Program-made: the position numbers and the translations under genes
Notes under the pieces: model-generated
Seen by the model: only the letters and a program-made list of their open reading frames with translations
Told to the model about the DNA's origin: nothing
Databases searched by the model: none
Shown: piece by piece, positions 49,854 to 61,634 of the stretch
Layout: the number at the start of each line of letters is the position of its first letter
Position numbering within the stretch: position 1 is the stretch's first letter
DNA from: Chlorella sorokiniana
Taxonomy: Eukaryota > Chlorophyta > Trebouxiophyceae > Chlorellales > Chlorellaceae
Length of the DNA: 64,000 bases
Assembly: GCA_025917655.1 (NCBI GenBank)
Contig: CP084620.1
Span: forward strand, 1,116,001 to 1,180,000
Direction: 5' to 3'

Positions 49854-52793
49854 ATGTCGGCCGCCGCAGTGACCTTTTGCTCGCTAGGGCATTCTGTGCC
49901 CAACACTAGGCAGCAGGCGTGCCCCCATAGGGTGCACTCTGCCTTCTTTGGCAACAGTTTGGGCGCTTGTACGTACCGTCAGCAGCTCTCGGCCACCACC
50001 AACACCCGCCGGCGGCTGGCATGCTCCAACGCTGTTTATGCTAGCGCAGCACCCTGGGCAAACGAGAAACCGGCCAGGTCAGAGAGCTTTGGATGCCGGG
50101 GCGGCCCCAGCCACTACCTTGTGCGAGGAGCTCTGAACCTTGCCGCCGCCGCCAACTTGAGACCGCGCCTTCCAGCTTGCCCTCCACTGCGCTGCTCTGC
50201 TACCTTTGCCGCCTGCAGGCTGGTGCTTGGGGATGGCTCTGTCTGGCATGGCGTGTCCTTTGGAGCAACCGGCACTACAGGTGAACACAGAGCAGCACAG
50301 CCCCAACTTGCATCCGCCGCGCAGCAGCACCGCAATCAGCGAGCTGTCATTTCTGTGCTCCGGGCATCGGGGTGCCAAAGCCACGACTTGCCCAGCCTTC
50401 CCTTACTCATCGGACGCAAGCCGCTCATGCACGCACGCGTCCCACCGCTGCCGTGCCAACCTTGTTCGCCCGGCGCCGCTGGCCGCAGTGGGCGAGGTGG
50501 TGTTCAACACGTCCCTCACCGGCTACCAGGAGATCCTGACCGACCCCTCCTACAAGGGCCAGTTCGTGGTGTTCACCTACCCCCACCTCGGCAACGTGGG
50601 CATCAACCCTGGTGGGTGTGCTGGCGGGGTTTTGGCGTGGTCGCCGCACAGTGCTCCGACATCCGTAGTCTGGGCTGCCGCTGCCGACCGCCCTCGCCGT
50701 TCCCAGTGCTGCGTACTCAATGCTTGCCCCCTTCCCCACCCCCCGCCCCCTGCAGAGGACATGGAGTCCACCAAGGTGCACATGGGCGGCGTCATTGCCC
50801 GCGACCTCTCCCTCGCCGTGTCCAACTACCGCGCCAACATCACGCTGGACCAGTACCTCAAGGACCAGGGGGTGAGTGCAACAGGCCCGCAGGTCCTGCC
50901 GCAGCGACAGCCTGATGCGCAGGAAGGCAGACCTGGAGGTGTTTGCATGCGGGGCCATGAGCAGCGCAGATGCCCCCGGGTTGGCGGCAGCTGCAGGCAG
51001 AACGCTGCAGCCAAAGGCAGCCCTCAGGGTCATGGCCAAGCCCTCCACCCCTGCCTCCGCCTTGCCCGGCAGGTGCTGGGCATTGCGGGCGTAGACACGC
51101 GCGCCATCACCCGCCGCCTGCGCGTCGACGGCTGCCTCAACGGCGTCATCTGCACAGACGCGTCCATCCCTGGTGGGCTCAGCGCCGCCGCCTGTGCAGC
51201 CGCCGCGCACTCGGCACCCTGCTTTGGCACCTCCTGCCAGCTCGGCTCCCCCATACCGCACGCACCTCACGGCCTCCTCTGCTGCCGCCTCCCTGCATCC
51301 CCCCCCTTCAGACTCTGAGCTGCTTGAGATGACCAAGTCCTGGACCATTGTGGGCAAGGACCTGATCAAGGAGGTGACGTGCGCGGAGCCCTACGAGTGG
51401 AAGGACCCCACGGGCGAGGAGTGGGAGTTTGCGGAGGCGGGTGAGCACGCCGCCCTGCACGACAGCATGATGCAGCACGCTGCAGCGGTGCTGTGCGGGG
51501 CTGGCTCACCTCGAGCGCCCGCCGCCCTGCATGCTGAGAACCTTCGCTGGCCCGCACGCGTCCCGCCCTGCCGCTGACGTGCCCCCCTCCCCCAACACAC
51601 CCCACACACACACACACGCTTGCGTGCCCCGCAGCCAAGAACGGCAACGGCGCGCGCCGCTTCAAGGTGGTCGCCACGACTACGGCATCAAGCACAACAT
51701 CCTGCGCCGCCTGGCCTCCTTTGGCTGCGACATCACGGTGGTGCCCGCAGACTACCCCGCAGACAAGGTGCTGGCCATGGACCCCGACGGCGTCTTCTTC
51801 TCCAACGGGCCGGTGAGGCGGCGGGGGGGCAGGCGGGGGGGGCAGCAGCGGCGGGGGGCAAGGCGGGGGCCGCAGCGGCAGCGGGGAGGGTGTGCGGCCG
51901 CCATGGCAGTGCAGCTGCCGGGGGCGGCCGCCAACGCTTCCTGGGCGAGCGTGTCGCAAGGGTGCCCGCCACGCCGAGACCAGCATGGGTGCGTGGGGAA
52001 GCATCTGCCGCCACACGCCGCCCCCCGCCCACCCACACCCACCCACACGCCCATGTGCAGGGTGACCCGTCTGCGGTGCCGTACGCAGTTGAGAACGCCA
52101 AGGCCATCCTGGGCCAGAAGCCGGTGTTTGGCATCTGCATGGGGCACCAGGTGCTGGGGCAGGCCTTTGGCGCCAAGACCTTCAAGCTCAAGTTTGGGCA
52201 CCACGGCGGCAACCACCCCCTGCGGTACACGCCAACCGGTGAGCCGCCCCCGCCGCCCGCGGCATGCTCCGCCGCATGCTCGCTGCACTTGGAAGCGGCT
52301 GCGCCGACCCAGTCCTGGGCTTCGGCCACAACCGCTGCGGCGCTCAGCGGTGAGGTGCCGGCCTGCCCCCCCCGCCTTGCCTGCCCCCAGGCCGCATCGA
52401 GATCAGCGCGCAGAACCACAACTTTGCGGTGGACACGGCCACGCTGCCGCCCGAGGTGGAGGTGTCGTTGATCAACCTGAACGACGGCACCTGCGCCGGC
52501 ATGGTGCACCCGGCCTGCGCGCCATGACGGTGCAGAGCCACCCGGAGGCCTCGCCGGGCCCCCACGACTCCGACGTCGCCTTCGAGCAGGTGCGCGGGTG
52601 GCAAAGCGCGGTGCTGTGGTGCTGTCCAGATGGGCGGCTCGCGGTGCGGGTGGCGCACCACAGCAGGGCAGGGCAGGGCAGCACCACGCTGTCGTTCCTG
52701 GCGCAGCGCTGAGCAGCGCTGCCGGCGCGCCGTGAACCCCTCTCCCTGCAGTTCATCCAGTACATGAAGGAGGCCTCGGCAGTGGCCGCATGA
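49854..52793 (+). CDS. carA: Carbamoyl-phosphate synthase small subunit, plastid
   Basis: The glutamine-hydrolysing subunit of carbamoyl-phosphate synthase, which supplies carbamoyl phosphate for arginine and pyrimidine synthesis in the plastid. ATG 49854 starts an N-terminal region of about 70 residues rich in Ser, Ala, Gln and Arg, a probable transit peptide. The CarA-specific domain follows: [80 protein letters not shown]. The class I amidotransferase domain has [56 protein letters not shown] with the catalytic Cys, [35 protein letters not shown] and [14 protein letters not shown] with the His-Glu pair. The order and residues match plant enzymes. One-base losses near 51672 and 52512 disturb the frame in C/G runs. 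The large subunit is not in the window. Confidence 0.95.
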
Positions 52794-52976
52794 GACTGGG
52801 CGCAAGCTGGACGTTGGGGCTTTCAGGGTTGGAAGCACGGCTGTGCTCCTGCTGGGGCCCTGGCTCCGCTCGCCGGCCTCACCGCTCTTGACCCCCCTGG
52901 ACGATACACACAAACATTGTTTCGCTCTCCCTCCAACACTTGCTCTCGATTCACTTTTGCTTCCGCTCGTGCTCTC

Positions 52977-52981
52977 TGTAA
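52977..52981 (+). terminator. Polyadenylation signal TGTAA, carA
   Basis: TGTAA 184 bases after the stop codon. Confidence 0.55.
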
Positions 52982-53280
52982 CGTTTGCCTCAGTGCGTGG
53001 TGATGATGGTGTGTTGTAGACTGCATGACATCATCCCCCGCCAACTGGATGGTCTGGACCATTGGCGTTGCAGGCTGCCTCAATAGCAGCACTTGGATTC
53101 GCACGGATAAGTCTCCAGAAGCCAAGGCTGAGGCAGGGGCAGGCGAACTGCGGCGATCAGAGTGGCGCGCCTGCATGTGGCACAGCGGCTTCTCGACGCG
53201 CAGGAAAGCGCCGCCCACCAAGTGTTGATTATCCAAACTCGGCCTTTACAGCCAGACATTCCCACTCCCTTCTCTCTATC

Positions 53281-55304
53281 ATGATCGCGAAGACCCAAGT
53301 ATTCGGCTCTCGTTCTGCTCTCTCTCGCTCCTCTGCACAGCCTCGCCAGCCTCGTCAGTCCAGCCGCATTTTCGCCATGGCGCCCTCTCTGGACACCATC
53401 AAGGCAGCGCGCAATGAGATCCGCGCGATCATCGACAAGACGCACTGCAACGTGAGTGCAAGCGAATCGTGGATTCGGGTGGCCAATCGCTCCACTGTGT
53501 GGCCTGCACCGGGCCACGCTGCCAGAACTGCACGGCATCAGGGTAATGCCGTATGAAAATGCAGGCAGCAGCGGCTGGGACAGGCTGCCGATGGCAGGCG
53601 CCGCCGCTGCTGCCCGCCCTGGGCCGCTGGACTTGCCCGCCAGCTTGCCCGCCCATTTCCCTGCGCCACCCACGCAATTTGCTCTGAGTCTTGTCAGCTC
53701 TCCCACTTGAGCGGCTGCCGTGCCCGACTGTGCAGCCCATCCTGGTGCGCCTGGCGTGGCACGACTCGGGCACCTACAGCGTGGATGCGGCCAAGGAGCT
53801 GCCCTGGCCCCGCGCAGGTGGGCCCCTAGGGCTGGCCTCACCCGGCGCTGGGGCGGTGTGCTGATGCCAGCTCAGCGCGCCTGCTGCATCTCGGCCTCGA
53901 CAGAACCCTCGCTTGTGGCTCGGCTTGGCCCCGGCTGGCTGCAGGCGGCGCCACCGGCTCCATCCGCTTCAAGCCCGAGATGAGCCACGGCGCCAACGCG
54001 GGCCTTCCGGTCGCCTACAACCTGCTCAAGTCGGTGGACAAGAACCACCCGGAGCTGGGCTGGGCGGACCTCATCCAGCTGGCCTCCGCCGTGGCCATCG
54101 AGAAGGCAGGGGGGCCCTTCATCCCGCTGCGCCTGGGCCGCAAGACGGCGGAGACCGAGGAGGGCTGCACCCCGACGGCCGCCTGCCCGGCGCCGCCGCG
54201 CCCTTCCCGACCAGGCGCCCACCCCGCGCAGGTAGGTTGACACAGTCTGGTACAGGGTTATGGTATGGAGCGACTCATTTGGGCTCATGCTCGGCCTGCA
54301 GCGTGCTGCTGGCTCCACCTCTTCTCCTCGTCCCCACCTGTGCCGCTGCAGCACATCCGCAACGTCTTCTACCGCATGGGCCTCAACGACCAGGCCATCG
54401 TCGCGCTGAGCGGCGCACACACCCTGGGCGCGCGCGCCCGACCGCAGGTGCGACCCCCCCACCGGCTGCCTTTGCCAGCGTTGGTCAGTGCAAGAAGGCC
54501 GCCCCTGCCCCTCCTCTTTGCGTCCACTGCGCACTCGCTCACGCACGCCTGCCGTGCCCCTCCCAACGCAGCGGCTTTGGCAAGGAGAGCACCAAGTACA
54601 CCAAGGAGGGCCCCGGCGCCGCGGGCGGCTCCTCCTGGACCGTGCAGTGGCTCAAGTTTGACAGTGAGCAGCCGCGCGCCCTGCATGCGATCCCACTGGT
54701 CCTCCTGTGCTGCCGCACGCGCCCGCAGGCTGCTTGGGTCACAGCCGTGCTTTGCCATCGGAAGGTCAGCCCGCTGCCGCTTCCTGACCCCGGTGCCCTG
54801 GCTGCTCACCCGCAGACTCCTACTTCAAGGACATCAAGGAGCAGCTGGACGAGGAGCTGCTGGTGCTGCCCACCGACGCCTGCCTGTTCGAGGATGACGG
54901 CTTCAAGTGAGGCACCCGCCCGCTCCGCGGCCCGGGCGGCACCTGCGCTGGGCAGGGTGGGCTGGGCACTGTCAGTCAGGTGGCCACCGCCTGGCCCGAC
55001 CCCCTCCCGGCATGTCTCACCCCCCTTCCCTGCAGGCCGTTTGCCGAGAAGTACTTCGCCGACCAAGATGCTTTCTTCGCTGACTACGTGCAGGCTCACC
55101 TGGCGCTCAGGTGGGGCTGGATTGAACCAGCATGCTGCCGCCCAGTGTTGCACCTCAACAGGAGAGCGAGCGTGTTGGGCTGGCCGGCCCAGCTAGCTCG
55201 CCCCCGCCTCTCCTCTGACCTGCCGGCCTTGACCTGCACCTCCTCGCAGCGAGCTGGGCGTGGAGTGGGATGGCGAGCCCGTCACCCTGCCCAAGGATGA
55301 CTGA
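53281..55304 (+). CDS. APX: Ascorbate peroxidase with N-terminal targeting peptide
   Basis: A class I haem peroxidase that reduces hydrogen peroxide with ascorbate. ATG 53281 begins about 33 residues rich in Ser, Arg and Gln ([20 protein letters not shown] and on), a likely plastid or mitochondrial targeting peptide, before the mature start [20 protein letters not shown]. Exon 2 from 53736 has [14 protein letters not shown] with the distal Arg, Trp and His. [40 protein letters not shown] and [20 protein letters not shown] follow. The proximal His is in [43 protein letters not shown] and [20 protein letters not shown] lead to [20 protein letters not shown] and the end [17 protein letters not shown]. 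The catalytic set is complete. Two one-base losses, near 54163 and 54207, and one near 54434 sit in C/G runs. Regulation is not visible. Confidence 0.93.
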
Positions 55305-55893
55305 GCGCACGGCACTGCTGGCAGCGGGGACCTCGCTGCTCGGAAAACCAGCAACCCTGCGCTTTTGTGCCGTCTGCCCCACGCTATGTCACGCGGGCAT
55401 CAACTACCTTTGAGAAGAAAAAAATCCCATGATATGCATCATTTCATTTGTGTTTTGCGGCGCGTCGGCCCGGACATCGCCGCCTCGTGGGCTGCTTGCG
55501 TGAGCATGCACCATCACTGCCTTTCTACTTCCACCCATACCTGTATGATGATTCTGCTTTTGATAGACACTATACCAGTGTTCAATTGTCGGGGATGTGC
55601 ATGGATAGGAAGCTTACAGAAATGCAACATGAAGTCAGTGCGGGTTCGAGTGCGGCTGGGAGGGAAGCGAGAAGCGGTGTTTGGAGGCAGGTACCGGGGT
55701 TGGCATGAGGCAGGGTAAAATACAAGCGCTGGCGCCCAATGTGGGCAGCATGCAGCAAAGGAGAGCACAGAAAGCACAAAAATCCAGCAGGGACAACCGG
55801 TGTTGTGGGCAGAAAGCGCACCAAGGAGTGCGACTGACAGGCAAGAGTCCAGTGCTGCTGGGGCGTCGGCACTCGCCAGAGCAGGCAGCGCGC
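55305..55893. other. Convergent 3' intergenic region
   Basis: About 590 bases between the stops of ascorbate peroxidase (plus) and the nucleoside phosphorylase (minus). It includes one minus-strand TGTAA. I see no TGTAA for the peroxidase and no gene. Confidence 0.5.
55614..55618 (-). terminator. Polyadenylation signal TGTAA, nucleoside phosphorylase
   Basis: TTACA on the plus strand, about 280 bases past the proposed stop. Confidence 0.45.
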
Positions 55894-57449
55894 CTAGGCC
55901 AGCCAGACGGGCGTGGAGCCGTTGCTGGCGGGCCCCACGCGTCGTCCAGCTGCGTGGCCGCCAGCGCCGCCAGGCACGCCTGCCCCGCGGCCCGCTCCAG
56001 CTGCTCGATGCGCTGCGCCCCCAGGAAGCCGTTGGAGGTGCGGTCGGCCAGCACGATGACCCCGCGGCGGCGCGCACGCTGCCGCCGCTGCACCTCGCCA
56101 GGTCCAGCAGCTGCGCCGTCTCCATCTCCAGCGTAACCGCCGCAGGGTAGCAGCGCAGCAGGTCCGCCAGCAGGCTGTCGTTGCGGTCCTCAAACCAGCC
56201 GCTGCGCCGCCCCTGGCTGGAGTAGAAGGAGTCTGCGGTGGCGTTGAGGCCCGAGCACACGCCCTCGCCGCCCAGCCGCGCCGCCGCCTCGCGCGCCAGC
56301 GCCGCCGACAGAGGCGCGTCGGAGGGGATGGGGCGGGAGAAGGTGTAGGGCGTCAGGCCAGCGGCCTCGCCCTCGGGGCTGAAGGCGTCCGGGTTGCGCC
56401 TGCAAAGAGGAGCTCGGCGTGAGAGGGTGTGAGTGCGAATGTGCGTAGCTGGGGGGCGGAGGGCTTCTATCGAATGGATGCACGACACAAGAGACAAGGG
56501 CACCGCAGCCATCGCCGCTCTCCAGCCTCCAGGCGGCACGTCCCCCACCTGATCAGGATGGCCCCCGGTTCAGCCACCACAAACGAGCCGAGGCGCGCGG
56601 GCGGCTGCAGCGCGCCGCACGTGCCCAGGCGCAGCACCGCCATCTCCCCGTCCACCACCGCCCGGTTCTCGCGCACCACAAAGTCTGCGTTGGCCAGGCC
56701 CATGTGCGTGACGATGATGGACACGGGGGTGCCCTGGTAGCGACCTGCGCGCAGCGTGCAGCACGGCACGGCAGCGGCGGCGAGCTCAGCTGGCGTGACC
56801 AGCCAGCACGAGGCTGCGCCAACGAAGGAGTCGGCTGGCTTGGCTGCAGCAAGCAAGCCCCTGGCCGGTGTCGGCGCGCGGCCCACCCGTGATGGTGAGG
56901 AAGCCGCGGCTGCTTTCCAGCATGAAGAGCCCCCGCCCGGCGCCGCCGGCTCCAGGTACTCTGCCAGCATGAGGGCCCGCTTCTCCGACCCCACCGACAG
57001 GATGCGGTTGGCCACCTCCCCCGCTTGGTGCCCAGGTGGTAGGTGCGCCCCTCAGAGTCCATGGGGAAGTTGGCGTCGCTGATGTCGCGCTTGGCGGGGC
57101 GCAGCACCGCGCCGCGCGCCTCTGCCGCCGCTTGCTGCTGCTCCGCCGCGGCTGCGCGCACGATGCGCGACTGCTGCGGCCTGGTGCAACACAAGGATGG
57201 GGAGGGGCCCTCGATGGAGCGTGCAGCCCAGCAAGGTGACCGCGCAGGCGGCGGCGGCGGCAGCAGGCAGCTGGGCCTTGCCGCCGATTGGCCTTGTGCG
57301 AAGGACACTCACTTGCGTCTACATGTCGCTGAAAGGCTGCCGCGGGGTTGCAAGCCAAGTAGCCGCAACGGACACCCTTCCCTCTCCGTCGCTGCAGCTT
57401 GCGGAGCACCCAAGACAGCGGCTCGCGAGCTACTGATGCTAGCTATCAT
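55894..57449 (-). CDS. Uridine/purine nucleoside phosphorylase, organelle-targeted
   Basis: A member of the PNP/UDP phosphorylase family, which splits nucleosides with phosphate to free base and ribose 1-phosphate. Exon 1 (57449-57313) starts MIASISSSRAAVLGAPQAAA, with a hydroxylated, basic composition like a plastid transit peptide. After an intron with donor GTGAGTGT the frame continues QQSRIVRAAAAEQQQ and reaches the domain: DISDANFPMDSEGRTYHLG, RILSVGSEKRALMLAEYLEP (SVGSEKRA phosphate loop), GFLTITG, YQGTPVSIIVTHMGLANADF, RENRAVVDGEMAVLRLGTCG, LGSFVVAEPGAILIR, then DAFSPEGEAAGLTPYTFSRP, VCSGLNATADSFYSSQGR, AVTLEMETAQLLDLARC (the EMET base-binding Glu) and GVIVLADRTSNGFL. The domain order agrees with uridine phosphorylases and the Plasmodium-type PNP; base preference cannot be told. 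The last 15 residues depend on a frame choice, and the stop at 55894 assumes one lost base near 55945. Confidence 0.82.
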
Positions 57450-57897
57450 GGTTCAACTGCAATGCACCAGCAGCGATGCCTCATAGGTGAGCCTCAGGCC
57501 AGGCGAAGCAAACGGGCGTTGACTGCCGATACCGAAGCTCAAAAGCGAGGATTACGCTCGATCCTAGGTCAGAAAGGAATGGCATGGGTTAAGTGGTCAT
57601 CGTCGAGTTGCATGCGCAGTACACCGCTGCAATGGTACTCTTTGGCCCTTACAAGGCTCTACGCCAATCTTGGCTGGCCTCCCGATACCATGAATTTGAA
57701 TATTGACGGCGATGGAGACGTGTTGGTGCCAAGACGGCGCCAGGAGGTGTGCGCTCTCGCTCTTCAGCTGTATGGCAGGGGCTCATGTGTTGATGTTACA
57801 TTGCATACCGGTTCAGGAAAGCGTGCAATGCAATCAACCGCTCCCAAGCTCCACACACACCACCGCTGCGCCTGCCGCCACTGCCTGCCTGTTGCAG
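57450..57897. other. Upstream region with possible METTL22 5' exon
   Basis: It lies between the divergent phosphorylase start and the first recognisable METTL22 exon, which begins after TGTTGCAG at 57897. It should contain both promoters and an initiating exon for METTL22; ATGs near 57691 and 57712 are candidates, but neither has conserved content. Confidence 0.35.
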
Positions 57898-59182
57898 CTT
57901 GGCAGCGGAAGCCAGGCACAGCCAGAACAAGCACAGAGCGACGAGGCCGATCTGGTGCTCAGCGAGGTGCACCTGGAGTGCCGGCGGCCAGGGGTGGCAG
58001 GCTCCCCCAGCTGCACCGTCTTCACGGGCCGCGACGGCGCCGAGGTCGCTCGCATCTGCCACCTGCTGGCCACCCCCTGAGCCGCGTGGGCCTGCAAGTG
58101 TGGCGGGAAGCCTGCTGCTGGCGGACTACGTGCTGAGCCAGGCGGCGGCGCCCGCCCTGCGCGGCTGCACTGCGCTGGAGCTTGGCTGCGGCCCCGGCCT
58201 GGCAGGGCTGGCGCTTGCCCGGCTGGCACGCGCGGTGTACCTCACAGGTGCAACTCCTGGCGCCGCTTGCTTGCTTTGGGAGGAACAGGGACGCGCAGTA
58301 GCAGCTGCCTGTGCTGACCGGCGTCTGGGGCTGCTGCAGACGCGGGTGTGGGTGTGCTGGCCAACGCGGAGCTCAACGCGCGGCAGCGCCCTGCGGCGGC
58401 AGCGGCGGCGGCGGTGCACGTGCGGCAGCTGGACTGGCTGGACCCGCCAGGCTGGCTGTTTGCGGACGAGGCAAGCGGAGAGGGTGGCAGCCCAGGCCCT
58501 GCGCAGCCGAGCGCCGGGGGCCGTACGGGTGGCGGCAGGCAGACCTCGCTGAGCTGGCGGCGCTGGATGTGCTGCTGGCTGCCGACTGTGCCTACGAGGA
58601 CTCGCTCACTGAGGCGTGGATGCGCTGGTGAGGGGGCTGGGACCTGACGTCAGCCGCGTCTGGGGCCTTAGTGCCCGCCACCCACCGGCAACAGCGCTGC
58701 CGGGCTCTCGCCCGCCGCCGGTCGCAGCACAGCAACCACCTGCCTGCAGCCCTCATGCGTGCCTGGCCCTGAGCTCTGCACCGCTGCGGTGCATGGCCTC
58801 CTCAAAGCTGTACCGCCACCCTGCCCTGCCGCCAGCGCGGCGGCCGCGATGCGCTACGCTTGGCGCCGCCGCGGCACGAGCCCCCGTCTGCTGGTGGCGC
58901 TGGAGCGGCGGGTGGTGTTCACTCTGACAGACACGGCGCCCCGCCCCCGCCTATGACTACTGGCGCACCCTTTTCCGGGAGGTGCCCCGGCTTTCCAAGA
59001 GAGCGACGGCAGGCAGCGTTCCTGCGGCAGCAGCGCAGCATGGAAGCGTGGGGGCGGGAGGCGCTGCGCCGCCGCTGCCGCTGTTGGGCTGGCGGCTGGA
59101 TGCCGCGGCGGTGCCGCAGTACATCCCGCAGTACGACCGCTCAGAATACCTTGAGCTGTGGGAGTTGACGCTGGCGGATGGT
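57898..59182 (+). CDS. METTL22: METTL22-like protein lysine methyltransferase, ends unresolved
   Basis: A family 16 seven-beta-strand methyltransferase like METTL22, which methylates lysines on proteins such as Kin17 in animals. The first visible exon has ADLVLSEVHLECRRPG, matching the family's LSDVHL opening, and ARICHLLATPLSRVGLQVW, matching its MATPLEDVGKQVW. SLLLADYVLSQ and CTALELGCGPGLAGLALARL (SAM-binding motif I) follow, with ARAVYLT. The next exons have VLANAELNARQRPAAA, VRQLDWLDPPGWLF, LDVLLAADCAYEDSLTEAW (substrate motif; animals have AAEVFYDDDLT), RLLVALERRVVFTLTD and PQYIPQYDRSEYLELWELTL, the usual C-terminus. An in-frame stop at 58078 arises only because one C is missing in ACCCCCTGAG; conserved sequence continues directly beyond it. 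The start exon and the stop codon were not found. Confidence 0.75.
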
Positions 59183-59385
59183 ACTGTAACAGGGGTTGTG
59201 TGCGGGGCTTGCGGAATGAAACAACGGGTGGGGTCAATGCATCGGTCGTGTTCAAGAGGGTCTGTCCGTCTGTCACGCGGGGCCGGCGGTCACGGTGATG
59301 CGCACTGGGTGGGCGTGTCTGGTCAGTCAACGCACAACGGAAGATGTGGCGCCACTGGGGGCATGCCTTGCGGCGGGGCTGGGCA

Positions 59386-61337
59386 TCACATCATGGGGGG
59401 GGCTGCCGCGCGCAGCGTGTTGCCCGCCGCCGCCGCCGCAGCGGTCGCCTGCAGCAGCTCCCCGCCCAGGGCTGCCGCCTCAGCGTGCACCCGGTCCATC
59501 TTGGAGCGGGCGCCGCCAAAGTTCTGCCGCACGGCGGCGATGTGGGCGCTGCTGGCCTCTGCAGGGGGTCCGGGAAGGGCAGCGGGGCCTGTGGCGACAG
59601 CGCTGCCATGCGAGCCACCAGGGCCAGGTTGCGCTGCAGCTGCAGCACACGGCGGCGGCGGTGGTGGTGGGCTGCCGCATTCTGCCGCGATGCGCACTTG
59701 CCCGCCCGTGCCCCTCGCATACCCTGTTCGCTGCGCACTTCAGCCACCTCACGGCGCAGCCGCTTCACGTATCCCTTGTACTCCTCAAAGCGACCCGACA
59801 GATGCTCCTGCGCCGCCACCGCCGCCTCGATCCGGCTGCCCAGCCGTGCCTCCAGCCCTGAGAACTGCTCCTCCACGCCGTGCTGCCACAGCGTGAGCGC
59901 CTGCCGCAGAACAGCCTCCGCCTCGGCCCGGCGGGACGCAGCCGCCGCCTGCTGCTCCTCCAGCGCTGCGACCTGGCGCTGCAGCGCTGCTGACGCGTCC
60001 GACGCCTGCTGCCGGTCTGCTGCGCCGCGCTCCAAGGCCGCAGCCTCAGCACGCTGCTGCCGGTCCGCCAAGGCTGCCAGCTGGCCTACCTGCTGCTCCA
60101 GCTGTTCGGAATGGGCCGCTGCCTGCTGCTGGGCGGTGGACAGCTGCTGCTGTGCCTCTTCCAGCTGTTGGCAGGCAGCATCCAGCCCCGACCGCAGCTC
60201 GGATGCCTCGCGCTGCTGCGCAGCCTCCACGGCGGCAACTCGCTCCTGCAACCGCTGCTGCTCCTCCGCGGCGGTGGCCCCTGCCAGCCCGCTGGCCTCA
60301 AGCCGCGCCTCCAGCTGCTGCTGCAGGCCCTCGGCGCGCTCCTGCACCCAGCGCCGCTGCTCCTCGAGCTGCTCCTGCACCGCGGCTGCTGCCGCTGAGC
60401 GCTCCGCGGCCTCTGCCGCCCTGCCGGAGATGGCCTCCTCCAGCGCCGCCTGCAGCGCGTCAAACTGGTCTGCCACGCGCCCGATCACTTCCGACAGCAT
60501 GCCCTTGGTGGCTTGGCGCAGCTCTTCCACGGCCGCCGCCGCCTCGGACGCCACCGAGTCGGCCTGGGCAGCCAGCGCTGCCAGCTGCCGCTCCACCTCC
60601 GCCTGCCGCGCTTCCACCTGCTGCATCCGCTTCTCTGCCTGAATGCGTCCCTCCTGCAAAGCCTTGGCAGAAGCGCCGCAGTCAGAGCTGGAGAGGGTTT
60701 TGGTGGGCACATGGTTCAGAGGCTTGCGTAGTGCACTGCGTGGCGCACCTCTTGATCCCGCCCCAGCAGCGTGATCTGCTTGGCAAGCTTGTCAATCGAT
60801 GTACGAGCAGCCGAGAGCTCGCCGTGCACATCCACCTCCTGCGAGGGGGCAAGCATGAGCAAGACAGTTGGCCACGTTAGCTCCAGAGGCCCCCGCGCAA
60901 AGCTTCGGCAGCAAGCGCCAGCGCCCCACCCGCAAGTGCCACAGCGCCGCCATGTCCTCCGCCATCTTCCTTTCCAGGTCTTTCACCCTGTCATCGAGAT
61001 CCATCACGGACGTGCCCTGCAGACGGCAAGCTTTAGCGGTGACAGCTGCTCCGAGGCCTGCCTGAAAACTCAGTTGATCGCCCTTGACACTATGAGAAGT
61101 ACACTGCATGCCATCGCGCAGCAGCAGCTCGCCTGCTGCCGGATGTTATGAGAATGCTCGCCAAGGTCGGCTATCAACTTGTCCAATCGTGACAAGCGCA
61201 ACGAATCTGGTGTTCCCATGATGCTGAGAGAATTTGGAACTCACACCTTGCCGCACACGGCTCAAAATTTTGGAATGCAACTTTGTTTGCACAGCATTCG
61301 AAGCGGTGTCGCCGCTCCAAAACAACGTGTCATCCAT
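59386..61337 (-). CDS. Coiled-coil protein of unknown function
   Basis: A long alpha-helical protein of about 500 residues. ATG 61337 starts MDDTLFWSGDTASNAVQTKL and HSKILSRVRQ (exon 61337-61248). A short exon follows, SLRLSRLDKLIADLGEHSHN, whose donor seems to be GCGAGC (GC type). Next come MDLDDRVKDLERKMAEDMAA and VDVHGELSAARTSIDKLAKQ. The largest exon, about 60700-59720, is almost pure coiled coil rich in Ala, Glu, Gln and Arg (for example QQVEARQAEVERQLAALAAQ) and ends GRFEEYKGYVKRLRREVAEV. The last exon has ASSAHIAAVRQNFGGARSKM and stops at 59386. The N-terminal LDDRVKDLERKM and the heptad core suggest a structural or scaffolding protein, for example of the cytoskeleton. I cannot assign a family. 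Confidence 0.7.
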
Positions 61338-61634
61338 GTCAAAACTGTATGAAACTTCGGCCAATTGTTTTATTCACAATGGACGAGCTGGTTGTATTCA
61401 TGAAGAGAGCTTCAGTTGTTAAAAAATGGGCTGCAAGTGCGGATCGTGGTCGTGCAGAAGGCGGAATCGGTCAAGGGGGTTGGACAGTATGCGGAGAAAT
61501 CGATGAAACAGAGCATGCCGGGAACAGAGGGAGCCAACACGACGCAACGCGCTATCAAGTAGTGCTGGCCGGAACGCGCAGGATGGCAGTTGAGTTTGGG
61601 ATGCAGGTTTATCTTGTACTGTTTTCCGTAGGGC

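Noticed and set aside
55640-55655. GGTTCGAG-like T-arm resembling a tRNA
   Set aside because: No acceptor stem, D arm or anticodon arm can be drawn around it; the similar sequence near 29900 fails for the same reason.
58078-58080. Stop codon as the real end of the METTL22-like protein
   Set aside because: The next bases in the shifted frame continue the family's LS-VG-QVW and SAM-binding motifs without an intron, so a missing C is the better reading.
59344-60642. Ser/Cys/Ala-rich plus-strand open frame of 432 codons
   Set aside because: Mirror of the coiled-coil gene; Cys and Ser arise from antisense Gln and Ala codons.
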